Assembly (NCBI GenBank): GCA_025890175.1
Contig: JANPYM010000004.1
Location: forward strand, 1,557,134 to 1,621,133
Length of the DNA: 64,000 bases
Direction of reading: 5' to 3'
From: Ciborinia camelliae
Lineage: Eukaryota; Ascomycota; Leotiomycetes; Helotiales; Sclerotiniaceae
In this document: piece after piece, positions 1 through 12,661 of the stretch
Position numbering within the stretch: position 1 is the stretch's first letter
How the letters are laid out: each line of letters opens with the position of its first letter
Translations under genes and position numbers: made by a program
Notes under the pieces: model-generated
The model's input: only the letters and a program-made list of their open reading frames with translations
Databases searched by the model: none
Told to the model about the DNA's origin: nothing

Positions 1-1835
1 AGTTTGCTCTAAATCTTCGATGGTAGCGCGATGTTGTGGATTAGTGTGAAGCATTTTTACAACGAAACTAATCCCATAATCTGATACTCCGGCATGTTGT
101 AAAGGCCTGACATCTAAAGGTACTGTCATGATTCGCTTGAGCAGTTGCGCATGATGAGAGGTATTTCCTACAGGAAATGGGGGAGCTCCACAGAATGAAT
201 AAAAGAGCACCCCGGCGAGCGACCATATGTCGACAGCGTGGCCATATTGCTTTACTATTGTACTGTCATGGCGCCGATTGGACTTTTGACCTGTGCCATC
301 ATATTGCGGATATTCGTTGTAGACTTCGGGTGCACAGTATAACAATGTGCCACAGAAAGTGCGCAGAAATGTATCTTCCGTATCAACCATCTTTGACAGG
401 CCGAAGTCGGTCAATTTAACGTGAATTGGGTCGTGACTTTCACAAAGGATGTTGTCGGGCTTGATATCGCGATGAGTAATACTCAAGTTATGAAGACATT
501 TCAATGCGCTTAGTAGCTGAAGGGTTATGGTTTTGACTATAGGTTCCGGAAGGTGATGGCACTGTGTTACGAGGCGTGTAAGGTCTCCTTTGGGCACGAA
601 CTCCATGATAAGGTATATATGATCGTACCAGTCGATATATTCGATGAAACGAACGACGTTATCCTGAGACTTGTGAACATTTATTTGGGATACCACGGGG
701 ACAAGAGAAAACTTACGTGGTGAATTTTACTCATGATTTTCATCTCTGTATCCATTTTTTGAACCCCATTCTTCAGGAGCCTTTTCTTCTCAAGCTCCTT
801 GGCAGCGAATGGAACTCCGGTTCGTTTATCGGTTACTCTGTGAACAACAGCAAAAGCACCCCTTCCAATTACGTCGATCTTGTTGTATCTTGAGCCACCT
901 TTCCATTCTCGTCGCTTTCCGACTATCGACGAAGAGCTTGTACCTCGATTGGCAGCATTTGGAAAGAGATTAAGCTATAGATATTTTAGCAGCTACGTTT
1001 ATCTTTAGTCATAAGAATCACTTACTGGTTGTCTCTTCTCACCAACCGCAATGCCGCGTTGAATTTTATCTTCTTGGAGACGAAGAATGTAATCGTCAAC
1101 GTTTTTGTCAAAAGCCTCTTGGGCTTCATCATTACGTTGAGGTATACGAACGATAAATCGGAAGTTTTCGTCTTGATTTGCGGATATAGTAACGATAAGG
1201 AGGTTTCCGTTTTCAAGAGTATGTCGATGCGGCATACCATCGTCTTTTCTCTTAAAACGGAGCTGGGTATTATCGATCTTGATACCGTTGACAGACATAT
1301 CTTCCACCATGAGGAAACAATGGTCGTTAAGGTAAATACGAAAATGTTGTTGGCTGACCTTAGGTATAGGGTCTTTTAGCACAAAGTCGCAGCATTCAAC
1401 ACTTCGACCAAAAACCCAACCTAGATTAAGGTCTTGAAAATCGGTTGATAGTCGAACTGCCAAGTCGCATGGAAACGGATCTTGTGCTGCTACGTTAGAA
1501 ATATCACCTTCAAGACTGATTGTATTCTTTGGCTTCAATTTATGATTTTCGGAGCAAGCAATGCGCGTCAATTCGTTATCAGGATGGAGAATGCAAACAA
1601 CGTCTCTAGCATCTTCATCGCTCAAACCAGAATTTCCATTGGGAATGCGATTTGCTTCATCGACAATTTGAGTAGCTTCATAATCAGGATCATTAGTAAG
1701 AGAACGGAAAACAAACGCTGGAGTAGAAGCAGGAGGGGGATATGTGGAAGGAATGAAGGAGGGGTCTTTACATGGCTGCGTTAATTCTTCCTCCATCTTG
1801 AAAAGAGTGTGGAGAAAATGTTGATTCTGCAGCAA
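1..1835 (-). CDS. FHA-domain checkpoint serine/threonine kinase (Chk2/Rad53 type), 3' end cut by window
   Basis: Three exons are seen: 1835-1026, 974-717 and 669 to beyond base 1 (introns 975-1025 and 670-716, both GT..AG and in frame), giving 579 residues before the window edge. An FHA domain lies at about residues 125-225, with the G-R pair at 143-144, the S-x-x-H motif at 161-164 and N183-G. The kinase domain starts near 303: glycine loop GRGAFAVV at 307-314, likely ATP lysine K329, HRDIKPDN with catalytic Asp 424, DFG at 444-446 and an APE motif in FCGTLLYCAPEVY. FHA followed by kinase is the layout of Chk2, Cds1 and Rad53, nuclear kinases of the DNA-damage and replication checkpoint that bind phosphothreonine through FHA; that role is inferred from the family. 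A second Met at residue 14 could be the true start. Which fungal paralogue this is (PRD-4-like or MUS-59-like) cannot be settled here. Confidence 0.9.
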
Positions 1836-3299
1836 AGTTGTTGTTGACAGACTTTGAGAAGAATCAATTGTTCAATATGGGTATTGTGGGTGAAGAGCCT
1901 CGAGGGTATTTGCAAGGCAACGGTAAAAGACCCTCGAGGGGGAGTTCACTCTAATTAAACTTAGGCCAACCACATCAATTGTTTCTCTAGAATCTTGGAT
2001 ATTGAATGACTGCCTTCCATACAATTCAGTTTGCTTCCTTATTGTCTTGAGGTGGTAAAGAACGAGGCAAATAATCAGGCTCCGATTCTCTTTGCTGCTT
2101 AGGAATGAAATGAAGGATAGAGATCAGCTGAAAAGAAGTTTAAATGAATGTCAAATAACATAGATTCTTTGGACATGCGCATCATCTCATAATATTCGCA
2201 GACACTATAAAGTTTGGGTAAGGTAGGTAATGGTAGCAAATGGTCCGTAGGTAGTCTGGAGGTACTTGAACACTTAGTAAACATCTTTCATAGCAAACGC
2301 ATGAACGTATCAGGAACTTTACCTAGCCGTACGTAAAACTCACCTGCCCTATGAGGGCCCACCAAGAATTCCTAGATCAATTGAAAAAAATAGAAACTCT
2401 TCATTCACACATACGGTATTATGGTCATTGGTAAGAAAAGTTCGAGACATTTTCTTTCAGTCGTCACACACCTCAAGTGGTGCTCGAAGCTTTCGGAACG
2501 GAGCAACTTGTATCCTGATGAGCTATACTCGATGCGATCTAGTGTAAGTGGGGGTTATAGTTCGTGCCCCCCCTTATTTTCAGGTCCCATATTGATCTTC
2601 TCCATTTTATGCATTCCATGCATGGCCCATTGCATCAGTTCCACACAAACAGTATTTAGCCGTGCATTTATTTAATTTTCTACAATATTTTTTCCTTTTT
2701 TTAACCTTCGATTATACCTAGCTAGGTCAACTGGTATGTTCGAGATGTCTTCTAGAAGTGGAGTAAAGTTCCTGTGGATGTGAGTACGGTTCCTACGGTA
2801 AGACATACCGTATATCAATGATGCAATCACGAGGATCAATGCGATCAGGTGCAAGCTTGAACTATAAAGCGATAAGTATCAACTCATGTGCCTTATAGAG
2901 AGAGCATAGATAGAAGAGCATAGAAGAGCATACATAAGAATGACTGAGTTTTCTTTCTTTTTATTCATCGTCGAAGCTACGGTTTTACTCATGTGTACGG
3001 AGCACTCACTGTGTAGCGAGTGACTCGATCTGTTGGCCATTTGACTCGAATGTTACTCACATCTCACGAGATCTGTACCTCCGATATATATTCCACAAAT
3101 CATTGCTTTAGCCGTGCTCACAAGGCTTTTATGATGTATTAAAGTCTACTAAGTCTAAGTTTTTGAATTAGATTGAGATCTCAACAAGCAATATCTTATA
3201 TTATTCTGGCCCGTTCTGAAGTGACAAATTATCGTCCAGCATAAGAAGCGGTTTGAAAGTCTCCGGATCCTGGAAGAGTTTGTATTCAAAATTTCAAAT
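1836..3299. other. Intergenic, no convincing gene
   Basis: AT-rich DNA between the 5' end of the kinase and the 3' end of the hydrolase. Short open frames occur, e.g. 2854-2672 on the minus strand (60 codons with a hydrophobic start), but none has a recognisable domain or a partner exon. Two CCTCGAGG palindromes sit just upstream of the kinase start. Confidence 0.6.
1898..1940. promoter_or_regulatory. Paired CCTCGAGG palindromes upstream of the checkpoint kinase
   Basis: CCTCGAGG at 1898-1905 and CCCTCGAGGG at 1931-1940 lie 63-105 bp upstream of the minus-strand kinase start. Two like palindromes about three and a half helical turns apart in a promoter position could be binding sites for a dimeric regulator. 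This is inference; no named factor is claimed. Confidence 0.25.
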
Positions 3300-5040
3300 T
3301 CAATTAAATTTATCTAGTCTTGAGTTGCTATTTGTGATGCACTCTACCATCGTTACCTCCTTTTTACAGTTTCTCAGCTTCTTTTCCAGATTGACTCGCC
3401 ATCTTCTTTGCCCTTTTAGCAATTTGTTTACGACGACATCATTAAGGTCCATCCCCCTTTCAGTATTACTCATTCCTAATTTCTCCAACTCAATAATTTT
3501 AACCTCGCCGTCCTTGTTTGTCCACGACCCTAAATCCTCTCTCGTCACTCTGCGCTTAACCGCTTCAATGCAGAACGCTGAGCAATTTGCAAAAGCAGTT
3601 CTCCCAGCTTTGTTCCACGCCATCATGGCAAAGCAATGCGGCATGCCTACATAGCCATCAAATACAACTGTCCCTCCAGCTTCATACACTCTGCGAGCAA
3701 ATACCTCTGCTTCGTCTTGCATACTCTCCCAGCCTACACTTATGTAGACTGGTGCTACGCCACACCAGTGCTCTTTATTAGCCGCAAGTGGACTAACAAG
3801 GGGATGGATTACCATTGATGACTCGCAATAAGTCTCGACGCGCGGTTGTTGAGCTGGCCAGACTAAATCGTGAGGGAAATTGGGGTAGGGCATGGTATAG
3901 TCTGATGAAGGCGGTGCTATCATGTCATACTGAACGTTTCTCGTTACAGAAGGTAGAGATCGGGAAATATCGAGCCAAGGCGAATTAATGGCCAGACCAG
4001 CTATATCAGTCGCATTGATTGGTACATCGACGCCATGGAAACAAATACGACGGATACCCATGCGATTTAATGTTGTCAATAGTAGCAAAAGTGATGTCGC
4101 TAATCCCGCCCCTGATGAGTCTCCCGAGAAAATGATTTTCTCAGGTGGAACAGAAGAATGGAAAGAACCACGAGGAGGCGATAACAACGAAAGATACGCA
4201 ATAAAGGCATCCAAGAGTGCCGATGGAAATGGATCTTGAGGTGCCAATCGGTAGCGGATTGAAAAGCAACGCCCATGAGTCTGTTGAGCTAATGCGGATG
4301 TTGTCGGTCGATGAGTAATGGGATCCATGAGACTGTAAGTTTAATTTAGTCATGGGACATTCATCAAGAGGGTTTCATTACCAGAAAGCGCCGCCATGGA
4401 AGTAGAGAATCGTGGGACTGCCCGGAGCCACTTCTCTCATCATCATATTATACTGCTCATGCTCAGGTATATCTGGTCGACGAGCAAAAGCCGACACTCC
4501 ATTGCGATATCCTGTCCACTCAGCTTGCACATCGACTATTTCTGGTAGATCAAAGGCATTGTTTTCGTCCCCAAGTTCTTCTATTGCCTTCACCAAAGCT
4601 TCTCTAGCACTATAGGCTCCTTTATTTTCATAGCAATCATCTTGAGGTTTTGGGATTGTATACTTGGCGATCCAAATTTGTCCCCATATTCCCCAGTCTA
4701 TCTGAGATTGTATTTGAGATTTCAAAATGGCTGCCGGAGTGCTAAGCATAGGGCGTGCAGTCACGACTATGACCTCGGTAACTACATCTTGTACCGAAGC
4801 ATTTGGAGAACGAGAAAGCAATGCTAGAATAGTTGTTTTAATGATAAGAGGCAAATTGGGAATAACGGCTTTGGCAATGCCAATGGGGCTAATGTCCATT
4901 GTATATTGATAACCAGTCCAGGAAGTGAAGGGAGGGAAAGGGTGAGGCAAAAGTGGTGGGGGTATTTTTATCTTATTTCCCGCTATGACGACATGACTTT
5001 GAAACATTCCCGTACTTATTGGGTTTGGAAGAAAGCTCAA
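3300..5040 (-). CDS. Alpha/beta hydrolase fold-3 (hormone-sensitive-lipase-like) esterase
   Basis: Exons 5040-4382 and 4332-3300 with a 49-bp intron (4333-4381) give 563 residues. Removing the intron joins the oxyanion motif HGGAFC (about 215-220) to LMDP. The nucleophile elbow GDSSGAG is at 290-296, so Ser292 is the likely nucleophile, and the motif GMPHCF near the C-terminus carries the likely catalytic His. HGG plus GDS(A/S)G defines the HSL-type esterase/lipase family, which cleaves carboxylic esters. The first 200 residues are an N-terminal extension before the oxyanion hole, usual in fungal members. No secretion signal is evident, so a cytosolic or membrane-associated esterase is likely. 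The substrate is unknown. Confidence 0.88.
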
Positions 5041-5875
5041 TGCAACAATGGTATTGTCATTTGAGTATCATACGGCACTTGCTCTTTTTGTTTAGTTTTA
5101 CCATGTAGATGCCGATATACTTATTACTGTAATGATACAGGAACCAAATAGAAAATGTATGTCAACAGCGACTTATTAGATAGAAGAGTAGGGAGGATGT
5201 AATCTTATCTAGTGAATTGGTAGCTACCATTGCTAGAGTGGCCACTTTTGACTTTTATTAACTTAAAGACAGCTTGAGCAAGAGCCAGAGAGTGACAGAC
5301 CATTAAGTTGAATCTCCACCCAAGGGACCCAACCAATTTGTAAGCGAGGAAAGATCTACTCAAGTAGATAGTACTCCGGAGTCGTCCGTCCGTACCTAGT
5401 AGTACCCTACCTTACCTCCCTACCTACCCAGTAGTACCTGGTACCTAGGTACCTACGTAGTTAGAACCTAATACTTATTAGTACCTAATAAAAGAATAAC
5501 CTTTTATGTAATTCAATTCCCCTGACTCATTTTTGTAAGATCCAATACTCAAGAAATCAAGTTTACAACTACATTTTCTCTTTACTCCAGTTCTCCCAAC
5601 ACGCAACAAGCCAACTACAGATAAAACAAAAGACGCATCAATCTTAGCCAAGTCAAGCCAAGCCAAGCACAGCAAAGCCACCACACCACGCCACACCACA
5701 CCACACCACAGTAGAACAACCAATTAAAATCATCACCCCACCAATTATTGCCCCCCCACACATCAGGTCTTCCATTCCATCAACACCCCCGACCACCCGC
5801 ATTTTAGATCACGGACAAAAGTAATCCGACTCCGCAGCAGCCCATATTCCCAAACGCGGGCGCAAGCTTTCGCAA
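5041..5875. other. Intergenic with simple repeats and short palindromes
   Basis: Holds promoter space for the minus-strand esterase and the plus-strand gene at 5876. It contains TACC-rich sequence with the 14-bp palindrome GGTACCTAGGTACC at 5440-5453 and a CCACA-type repeat at about 5670-5710. No gene seen. Confidence 0.6.
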
Positions 5876-6958
5876 ATGCCTACCATCATTAAAATCAAAA
5901 TGCCTCACCCGACGGCGTCAAGCTCAAATTCTCCCTCCTCTGCAGCACCTACTCCTACGCATGATTCTTCAACCTCGGCTCGAAATTCCTCGCCTCCTCA
6001 TACTCCAGGATCTCCAATATCTAGAACCGCAAGTCCGGTTCCGCCGCCCGTTTCTCCCATTACTCCAACGTTATCGGCCGCGAGGCTGGCGTCGAATTTG
6101 AATGTAAATGCAAATGTGAATTTAGGACCGGGCGCACAAAATGGAACGATGGGGCCGGAATCGCAATCATCGGGGCAATCAAAACGAAATCATGCCGGGG
6201 GCAAGAATATCGCCATCATGAATAATAATCGCGCAGCTGAGGATACTCTCCATCAACAAATGCAAAACCATCCAGGCGCACAAGCACACGCCCATTCGTT
6301 CAGAGAAACATACACGCACACACAGCAAGCACCACAAGTATCAATACCACAACCGAAACCACAAGTGATAAATTTCGATGAGAATCCGGATGTTTTGGCG
6401 ATGAAAAGTACGATAACGATTTTACAATTGCAGGCGAGGAATGCGGAGAGGGATATGGTTGCTTTGCAAAAAATTAAGGTGAGAGCGGTGGGGGACCCGG
6501 AGGGGTTTGTGGGGAGTTTGAGGGAGGGAGAGAGGAAGGAGAGGGAGGAGGATGCGAGGAGGAGGGGAAGGATGGTTGCAATGGATGGGGAGAGCAGTAG
6601 TGATGAGGATGAGGATAAAGAGGAGGGATTTGAGATGGACGGGGGCTCGAGGGAGGAAATTGATGGTGTCCCGGCAGGAGATGCTAAGTGGGAGAAGTTA
6701 CCAAAGCCACAAAACATAGTGCGATGTCCACCGGTTAATTGGGCAAAATATGGAGTTATGGGGGAAAGTCTGGATCGCTTGCATGAAGATCAGATTAGGA
6801 GACCCAGTGAGGGGCATCCAGCCACGATTAATGCGGATGGGAGTACGACGCATAAATATGGGGACGGGGCGAAGAAGGAATACGTGATGAAGAAACCAGT
6901 CGGATTGGGCGAGGTGGTTACAAAATCCAAGAAAAAGAGATCACCTTCTAGTAAATAG
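5876..6958 (+). CDS. Unrecognised low-complexity protein, 360 aa
   Basis: Single exon. Residues 1-130 are Ser/Pro/Thr/Asn-rich and probably disordered. A short helix-prone stretch is near 175-205 (LQARNAERDMVALQKIK). An acidic patch EDEDKEEG is near 245, and the best ordered-looking part is the C-terminus, beginning with CPPVNWAKYGVMGESLDRLH at about 285 and ending in the basic tail KSKKKRSPSSK. The basic end and acidic patch would suit a nuclear protein, but I do not recognise the family and assign no function. A second Met (MPHPT, residue 9) is an alternative start. Codon use and length make it very likely a real gene. Confidence 0.72.
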   Translation: MPTIIKIKMPHPTASSSNSPSSAAPTPTHDSSTSARNSSPPHTPGSPISRTASPVPPPVSPITPTLSAARLASNLNVNANVNLGPGAQNGTMGPESQSSGQSKRNHAGGKNIAIMNNNRAAEDTLHQQMQNHPGAQAHAHSFRETYTHTQQAPQVSIPQPKPQVINFDENPDVLAMKSTITILQLQARNAERDMVALQKIKVRAVGDPEGFVGSLREGERKEREEDARRRGRMVAMDGESSSDEDEDKEEGFEMDGGSREEIDGVPAGDAKWEKLPKPQNIVRCPPVNWAKYGVMGESLDRLHEDQIRRPSEGHPATINADGSTTHKYGDGAKKEYVMKKPVGLGEVVTKSKKKRSPSSK

Positions 6959-7308
6959 ACATTGAATTCGAGGACGAGGCAAGCTTAAAGTGGCAAACAA
7001 GACAGACATTCGGGGAGGCGTTTTTTTTACAATTTATACTTTTCGGCATAGGGCGGGGTTTAGAACATATGGCATTATGAACGAGCATGAACACGAGGTT
7101 ACGAATGAATTTAGGATGGGAGGTGGTATAGCATGGCGTTTTATGGCAGGCTGTTTTATTTTGAGGATGAACGCATTGCAGACTTGGTATTTCCCTCGCT
7201 GTATATCCATCTAGATTTGGATTGCTCGCTAGTTATATAGCATTGCAAAGATACTTTTTCCAATCCAGAAATCCCCATTCTTTCTACATCTTCTACACAC
7301 CTGTGTAT
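6959..7308. other. Convergent 3' intergenic region
   Basis: Space between the ends of the 360-aa gene (+) and the aminotransferase (-). A 74-codon open frame at 6990-7214 has no features of a real protein and is probably 3' UTR. Confidence 0.6.
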
Positions 7309-8999
7309 CTATAATTTTCCAAGCACTTGGTCAAAAATCTCAATCAAGCGTTTTACTTCCTCCACTTTATTGACATTAGCATTGGCATCCATCGTGTGGG
7401 CGGCGGTGCATGGGAAACCTAACCCCCACAAATCACAAAGCAAGAACAATGAAGGAACGGAAAAAGCTTACAAGTATTATAATGCACCAAACTAACCCTA
7501 ACCACTCCGTCTCCCCCTTTGACCCCGAGCACCCCCTCAACCAAGCGATTACTATAAAACATACCCCATCGAATGCCCACTTCCCCATCACTCGCCGCAT
7601 CAACGGCTTCGACTACTTCCCTACTGCTTCGGGCGGAGACGAGAAAGGAAATCGTGGAGACTCGAACCAATGGGTCGGCGGATGGGGAACCGAGAATGGT
7701 AACGTCCGAACGAGAGGCGAGATACTGGAGGAGCGTCTCCTGGAGGGATTCTTCGTGCGAGCGCATGAGGGACCAGGATTGCGAGGACAGGTAGGAAATC
7801 ACTTGCGGGATTGAACCGGTCAATTCGTAATTCGAGCCTGCGAGGGACAGCTTGTCTCCGAGGGTACTACTGGGGTTGAAGAAATGCCCGAGCGATTTTA
7901 GGCTGGAGAGCGCTTGGGGTGAGGAGTAGAGCAGTGAGATGTGCGGGCCGTAGACTTTGTACCAGCTGAAGGCGTAGAAATCTACTCCGAGGGATTGGAC
8001 GTCGATGGGGCGGTGGGGGGCGTAGGCTACGCCATCGACGCAGAGAAGGGCCCCTGGGATGGTGTGGACGAGGGCGGAGACTGTGGTCGTTAGTGGAGTG
8101 ATGGGAATCAAGAAAAGATAGCAAGGGAGAAATGTTCAAATGGATCTGAATATTGGGGAGCGCGGTATGAAAAGAAAAGGATATTCTGCTTACTGGCGCG
8201 GATATCGTGAATGGTCCCGAGGATGTTGGAGGCGTGAGTGAGGGTTACGAAGGCGGTTTTGGGTGAAAGAAGGGGACGGCTGGAATGATGGTGAGTTTAT
8301 TGACTATCAGGGAGGGTATTGAGAAGTCACGCTGGACTTGAAGGGAAATAAATGGGGAAGATGAAACATCCAAACGGATTTGGACATTAGGAGCGTCAAA
8401 CTTATAAAATTATGCTCACAGTGATTCGGGGGTGAGAACAGGATTGCTAGATGAAGCCGGAGTCCACCATTTGATGGTGAAATTTTGAGATGCGGCAAGA
8501 GCAACCCAAGAGGCAATATTAGATTCATGATCAATAGATGAGATGATCAGTTCAGAACCGGGTGGAAAGTTAAGGGCCTGGGAAAGATTGCGGAAATTTT
8601 GGGTTGTGCTGGAGCCGAGGACTAGGTGATATTAGGGATCGCATCGCTTAGAAGGGGGAAGTGGAACATAGTAATTACCAATATTGGATGGAGATGCATT
8701 GATGTACTTTGCCGCTGCTTCATATCCTGTTGCGTAACTTGTATTTGCTCGCTTGCCCACATTGTACGAACCGCCTAGTTGAACATTGGAATGGATGAGA
8801 TGATCATGGATGCTTTGGATGTATGAGATTATCTGACTGGTTTCCATACAATGAATGATTATGGTAATGAGGAGGCATGACTATACCTGTCTATAACGGT
8901 CCCTAGGATCTGACTACCACCAGCATTGTCAAGATACACTTGTTTTTTGTCTAATGCTGGGAAGCATTTTCTTGTAGCCGTGATATCGAAGGAGCTCAT
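7309..8999 (-). CDS. Class V aminotransferase / cysteine-desulfurase-like PLP enzyme
   Basis: Six exons: 8999-8887, 8836-8679, 8621-8420, 8279-8194, 8080-7472 and 7364-7309. All joins keep frame and give 407 residues. The N-terminus contains YLDNAGGSQ, where class V enzymes have YLDNAA. A later stretch reads LIISSIDHESNIASW, matching the HxSN-type segment, then CVDGVAYAPHRPID carries the PLP-binding Asp, and FSWYKVYGPH carries the Schiff-base lysine. The fold is that of NifS/CsdA enzymes, which remove sulfur, selenium or amino groups from amino acids. Fungal CsdA-like members are mostly uncharacterised, so the substrate is open. The last exon is short (56 bp); its acceptor at 7366/7365 was chosen because it restores the family's HYNT-x-EEV ending. 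An earlier in-frame acceptor exists and would add about 17 residues. Confidence 0.85.
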
Positions 9000-9922
9000 C
9001 GTCGCGGCTGTTACGTATATGATGTGTACAGGTGGAAGTTGGAGAGGGAGAATAAACTGAAAGACAAAAAAAAATTGTTCATTTTTATTCTAATCGTCGC
9101 TCATAGAGCGTAGCGAATGAAGATCATTAGGTAGGTATTCAGTTGTCCTTATTATTACTCCACGAATCACGATAACATGGTTGGCATCGGCATGACTTGC
9201 ACCGTGGGGTATCATGAGGGGTCCAAATCCATCTCGCCCAATAGAGCTTCCTCCTCAAATCTAGGTGGATGAAGGGATCCGCATGCACTTCTACTTCCAC
9301 TTCTACTTGATAAGAATCATAAGACGATCAATCCATCACAAAACATCAAAAATGCAACCTTGGTAGCTGGAGACGAGGTTCCCTTGGAGAAAAGTCCCCT
9401 CTGGGTTACGTTGAGATTGTCAAACATGGTTGAACCTCGCAACCAATTGACATAGAGGATCCTTCATTCTTCTCTTTGCTTTCCCAACACGATGAAGAAG
9501 CAGGAGCATGAGCATGAGCATGAGCATGATGAAGCATTCATATCCAATCTCAAACTTGAGACTATTCATACATCAAGACGGGATTCAAGAAGGTCTTCCT
9601 GCAATGCATCCACAGCGCGTAGATTCATATCTTTTTATATAGATATCCAATCCAATATCATTATACACCAAGTTTACGAGTGAAGTTGTGTAAGTGTCAA
9701 ATGCAAATTCAAATTCAAATTCAAACTCTCCTTTTTCTAAATCCAACTTCAGCGCTTCTAGCTCCACAAAAATAGACAGACCACACCGCCCTGGCAAAAT
9801 CGTCATGAGAAGCTTCAAATTTATTATGAGCTGATATCCTGAAAATATTTTTATTTTTTCTATAAGGTTACGCAAATTGTTACTTTCTGTTTCTTTATCA
9901 ACATCTCAATATTATATCCAAG
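9000..9922. other. Intergenic, divergent promoter region
   Basis: Promoter space of the aminotransferase (-) and the hydroxylase (+). It includes a short GAGCAT repeat near 9505-9530 and an AAATTC repeat near 9705-9725. No gene seen. Confidence 0.6.
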
Positions 9923-12015
9923 ATGAAGCGCAAGGCAGATACTCAATCCAACGGCCAAAATGGCAAAAGTATCTTGAAGAAACGTGCAAAGAAGTGTATG
10001 CCTTTCAATCAACTTTTCTCTACCTACCCCACAAACTGACTGTATTTTGTGTAACAGCACTATCTGATGAAGATGCAAAAAAGTCTTTTAGAAAGGGTCT
10101 CTTCGATAAAGAGGTCCTGAAGAAATATACCAAAGAATATGCCAACTCGGAACCATATAAACACCAAGTTATCAGTCCATTGATCGACGATGCTCTTCTC
10201 CGCAGCGTCCGCAACGAAATTCGAGAAAATGTTCACTTCACACCCAAGGAAACGGATATTTATAAAATTCATCAATCGGGGGACTTGGCAAATTTGGATG
10301 GTTTGGATGATGGAGCATTGGAGAAATTGCCTTCTTTGCTTAGGCTACGGGATGCATTGTACTCATCTTCGTTTCGAAAATATGTTGCAAAGATTACCGG
10401 TTCTGGAGAATTGAGTGGGAGGAAAACGGATATGGCTATCAATGTTTATACGCCGGGTTGTCATCTGTTATGTCATGATGATGTGATTGGCAGTCGGAGA
10501 GTCAGTTACATTTTGTATTTGACTGATCCAGATCTGGCTTGGAAGGAGGAATGGGGTGGTGCATTGAGATTGTTTCCTACCAAAGAGTTTGAGGATGATG
10601 GTGTGAAGACAATCACTCCCAGTCCTGATACTTCGAAAATTATCCCACCGGCATGGAATCAATTGAGTTTTTTTGCTGTTCAACCTGGTCAGAGTTTCCA
10701 TGACGTCGAGGAGGTATATCATGCCGCAAATAAAAATCAATTGGAGAAAGATGGTGGCAGGATTAGGATGGCTGTCAGTGGATGGTTTCATATTCCTCAG
10801 ATTGGCGAAGAGGGGTATGTTAAGGGAGCCGAAGAGAAATGGGGCAAGAATAGCAGTTTGATGCAATTGCAAGGCAATCCAGATAAATACGACTTCCCGA
10901 AAGAAGAACCAATCACTGTAGTGGAATCTACAACTGATGATACTGAGGAGAATGGTCTTGAAGAGGCTGATTTGGATTTCTTACTAAAATATATGGCCCC
11001 TACCTACCTAACGCCGGATACCTTGGAGCAGGTTGCCGAACGTTTTGAGGAGGAGTCAAATGTGACTCTTGATGGTCTTCTATCAGTCAAGTTCGCGGCT
11101 AAAGTACGAGAATATGTTGAGGCCCAAGAGGCTGCAGGTCTACCAGAGAGCAGCGTAGAGATAGAGAAAGGTTCCTGGAAAGTTGCTAAGCCACCCCACA
11201 AACATCGTTTCCTCTATCAACAACCTTCTACCCTCAAAGGTCCCGATAGCAAAACAGACTTGAATCCAATCGAAGAGATTCTTAACGTTCTACTTCCGAG
11301 TACCCAATTCCGAAAATGGCTTGAGATTGCTACATCATGTCAGGTTGAGAATTATGATATTTTGGCACGCAGATTCCGCAAAGGTTCAGATTATGCTCTT
11401 GCAAAGAATTATGAAGGTGTGCCGAGATTGGAAGTCGATCTTGGATTGACGCCTACCACTGGATGGGGCGATGATGGTAATGATGATGAAGAAAACGAAG
11501 GCAACGATGATGAGAGTGATGAGGAGGAGGAAGAATCCAAATCCAAAACTAAATCCAAGGGTAAACAAAAGTCAAAAGGAAAGAAAAAGGCTCCGGAACC
11601 CAAAAAAGAACCCGAGCCTGAGCCTGAGGAAGAGGATGATGTCGGGGGTCACATGGTATTCATGGCTGGTGACGATGAACAAGACGAAGATGCAGCAATC
11701 TACAAAGCTGCAGGGGAGGAAGAAGATGATGGAGTTCTTTTCACAATGCCGGCTTCGTGGAACAAGATGAGCATCGTCTTGAGAGATAGCGGTGTGTTGA
11801 AGTTCGTCAAATACGTTAGCAAAAATGCAAAAGGAGATCGATGGGATATCAGTGGTGCTTTTGGAGTTAAGGAAGGAGAAGATGATGAGGATGAAGAAGA
11901 TGAGGACGGTGAAGGCAAAGATTCACAGGAGACACAAATTTCGCTGGAAGACTCCGATGAAGAAGGGACCTTTAATGGTTTCCCTGACTCGGACCCTGAC
12001 AGCGATTCGGATTAG
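9923..12015 (+). CDS. Prolyl hydroxylase, Ofd1/Tpa1 family 2-oxoglutarate/Fe(II) dioxygenase
   Basis: Exons 9923-9995 and 10058-12015 (intron GTATGC..ACAG) give 676 residues. The start MKRKADTQ was preferred because the intron removes the unrelated frame after codon 24. The catalytic domain shows the H-x-D iron ligands at His164 and Asp166 (CHDD), the distal His239 (SFHDVEEV) and Arg261 of RMAVSGWFH, which would bind 2-oxoglutarate. A second, degenerate oxygenase-like domain follows, as in Ofd1 and Tpa1, with long acidic/Lys-rich linkers (about 500-570 and 630-676). In yeasts these enzymes hydroxylate a proline of ribosomal protein uS12, and Ofd1 also controls oxygen-dependent turnover of the sterol regulator Sre1. 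Those roles are family knowledge. All catalytic residues are present. Confidence 0.92.
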
Positions 12016-12661
12016 TTTTAATGAGTACTCTGCGGCTGTTGAGTTTTGTTTGCTAGATAGGATACCCGTCATAATCCGATCTCACATATGCCTGTCATAT
12101 GTTAGGTTATTTATGGATAATACTGTACTCTATTGTACTCTATTGCGGACACGAGGTTGAACCTCGTGTCAACTTAGCATTGTCATATTTCAGCGTATCA
12201 TATGTATGGAAATGGAGAATCAATTTTTTTGTTGCATATCGAAATGCATTTCGCATTCGTTTATGAGGGCAATGTGGAATTTCATAACTTTCATTTGCGG
12301 GTGACCATGCCAACATGTTCTAGGCTGGAGAGGGTGGGGGGATGACTGCTTCTTTTTCGGCGGAAGGGAGTGATCTGGATCTGTCATACTCGGGATCTAT
12401 GTAGTTCATGCACAGTCGATGTTGGCACAGCATATCTTCAAGTACGACCTACTGCAAACACCTCCAATTTCTCCCAGGTCTAATAATAATCGTAGGCTGT
12501 AGAATCAAACAAACACCACCAATTTTCATCTCCCTCGCAGAGCTCGTCGAGATCTATCATTTTTTTACAAATATCTTATTGATAGGTAGGTAGGTTCTAG
12601 GGGTAATATCTTCAATTATCCATACCATCCATCGATCCATTCCTCATCGAACGGTTCGAAC

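Noticed and set aside
2672..2854. 60-codon minus-strand frame with a hydrophobic N-terminus
   Set aside because: Short, single, no conserved feature; a secreted or membrane peptide cannot be supported.
11386..11603. Minus-strand frames within the hydroxylase gene
   Set aside because: Shadows of the acidic GAT/GAA-rich linker of the Ofd1/Tpa1-like gene.
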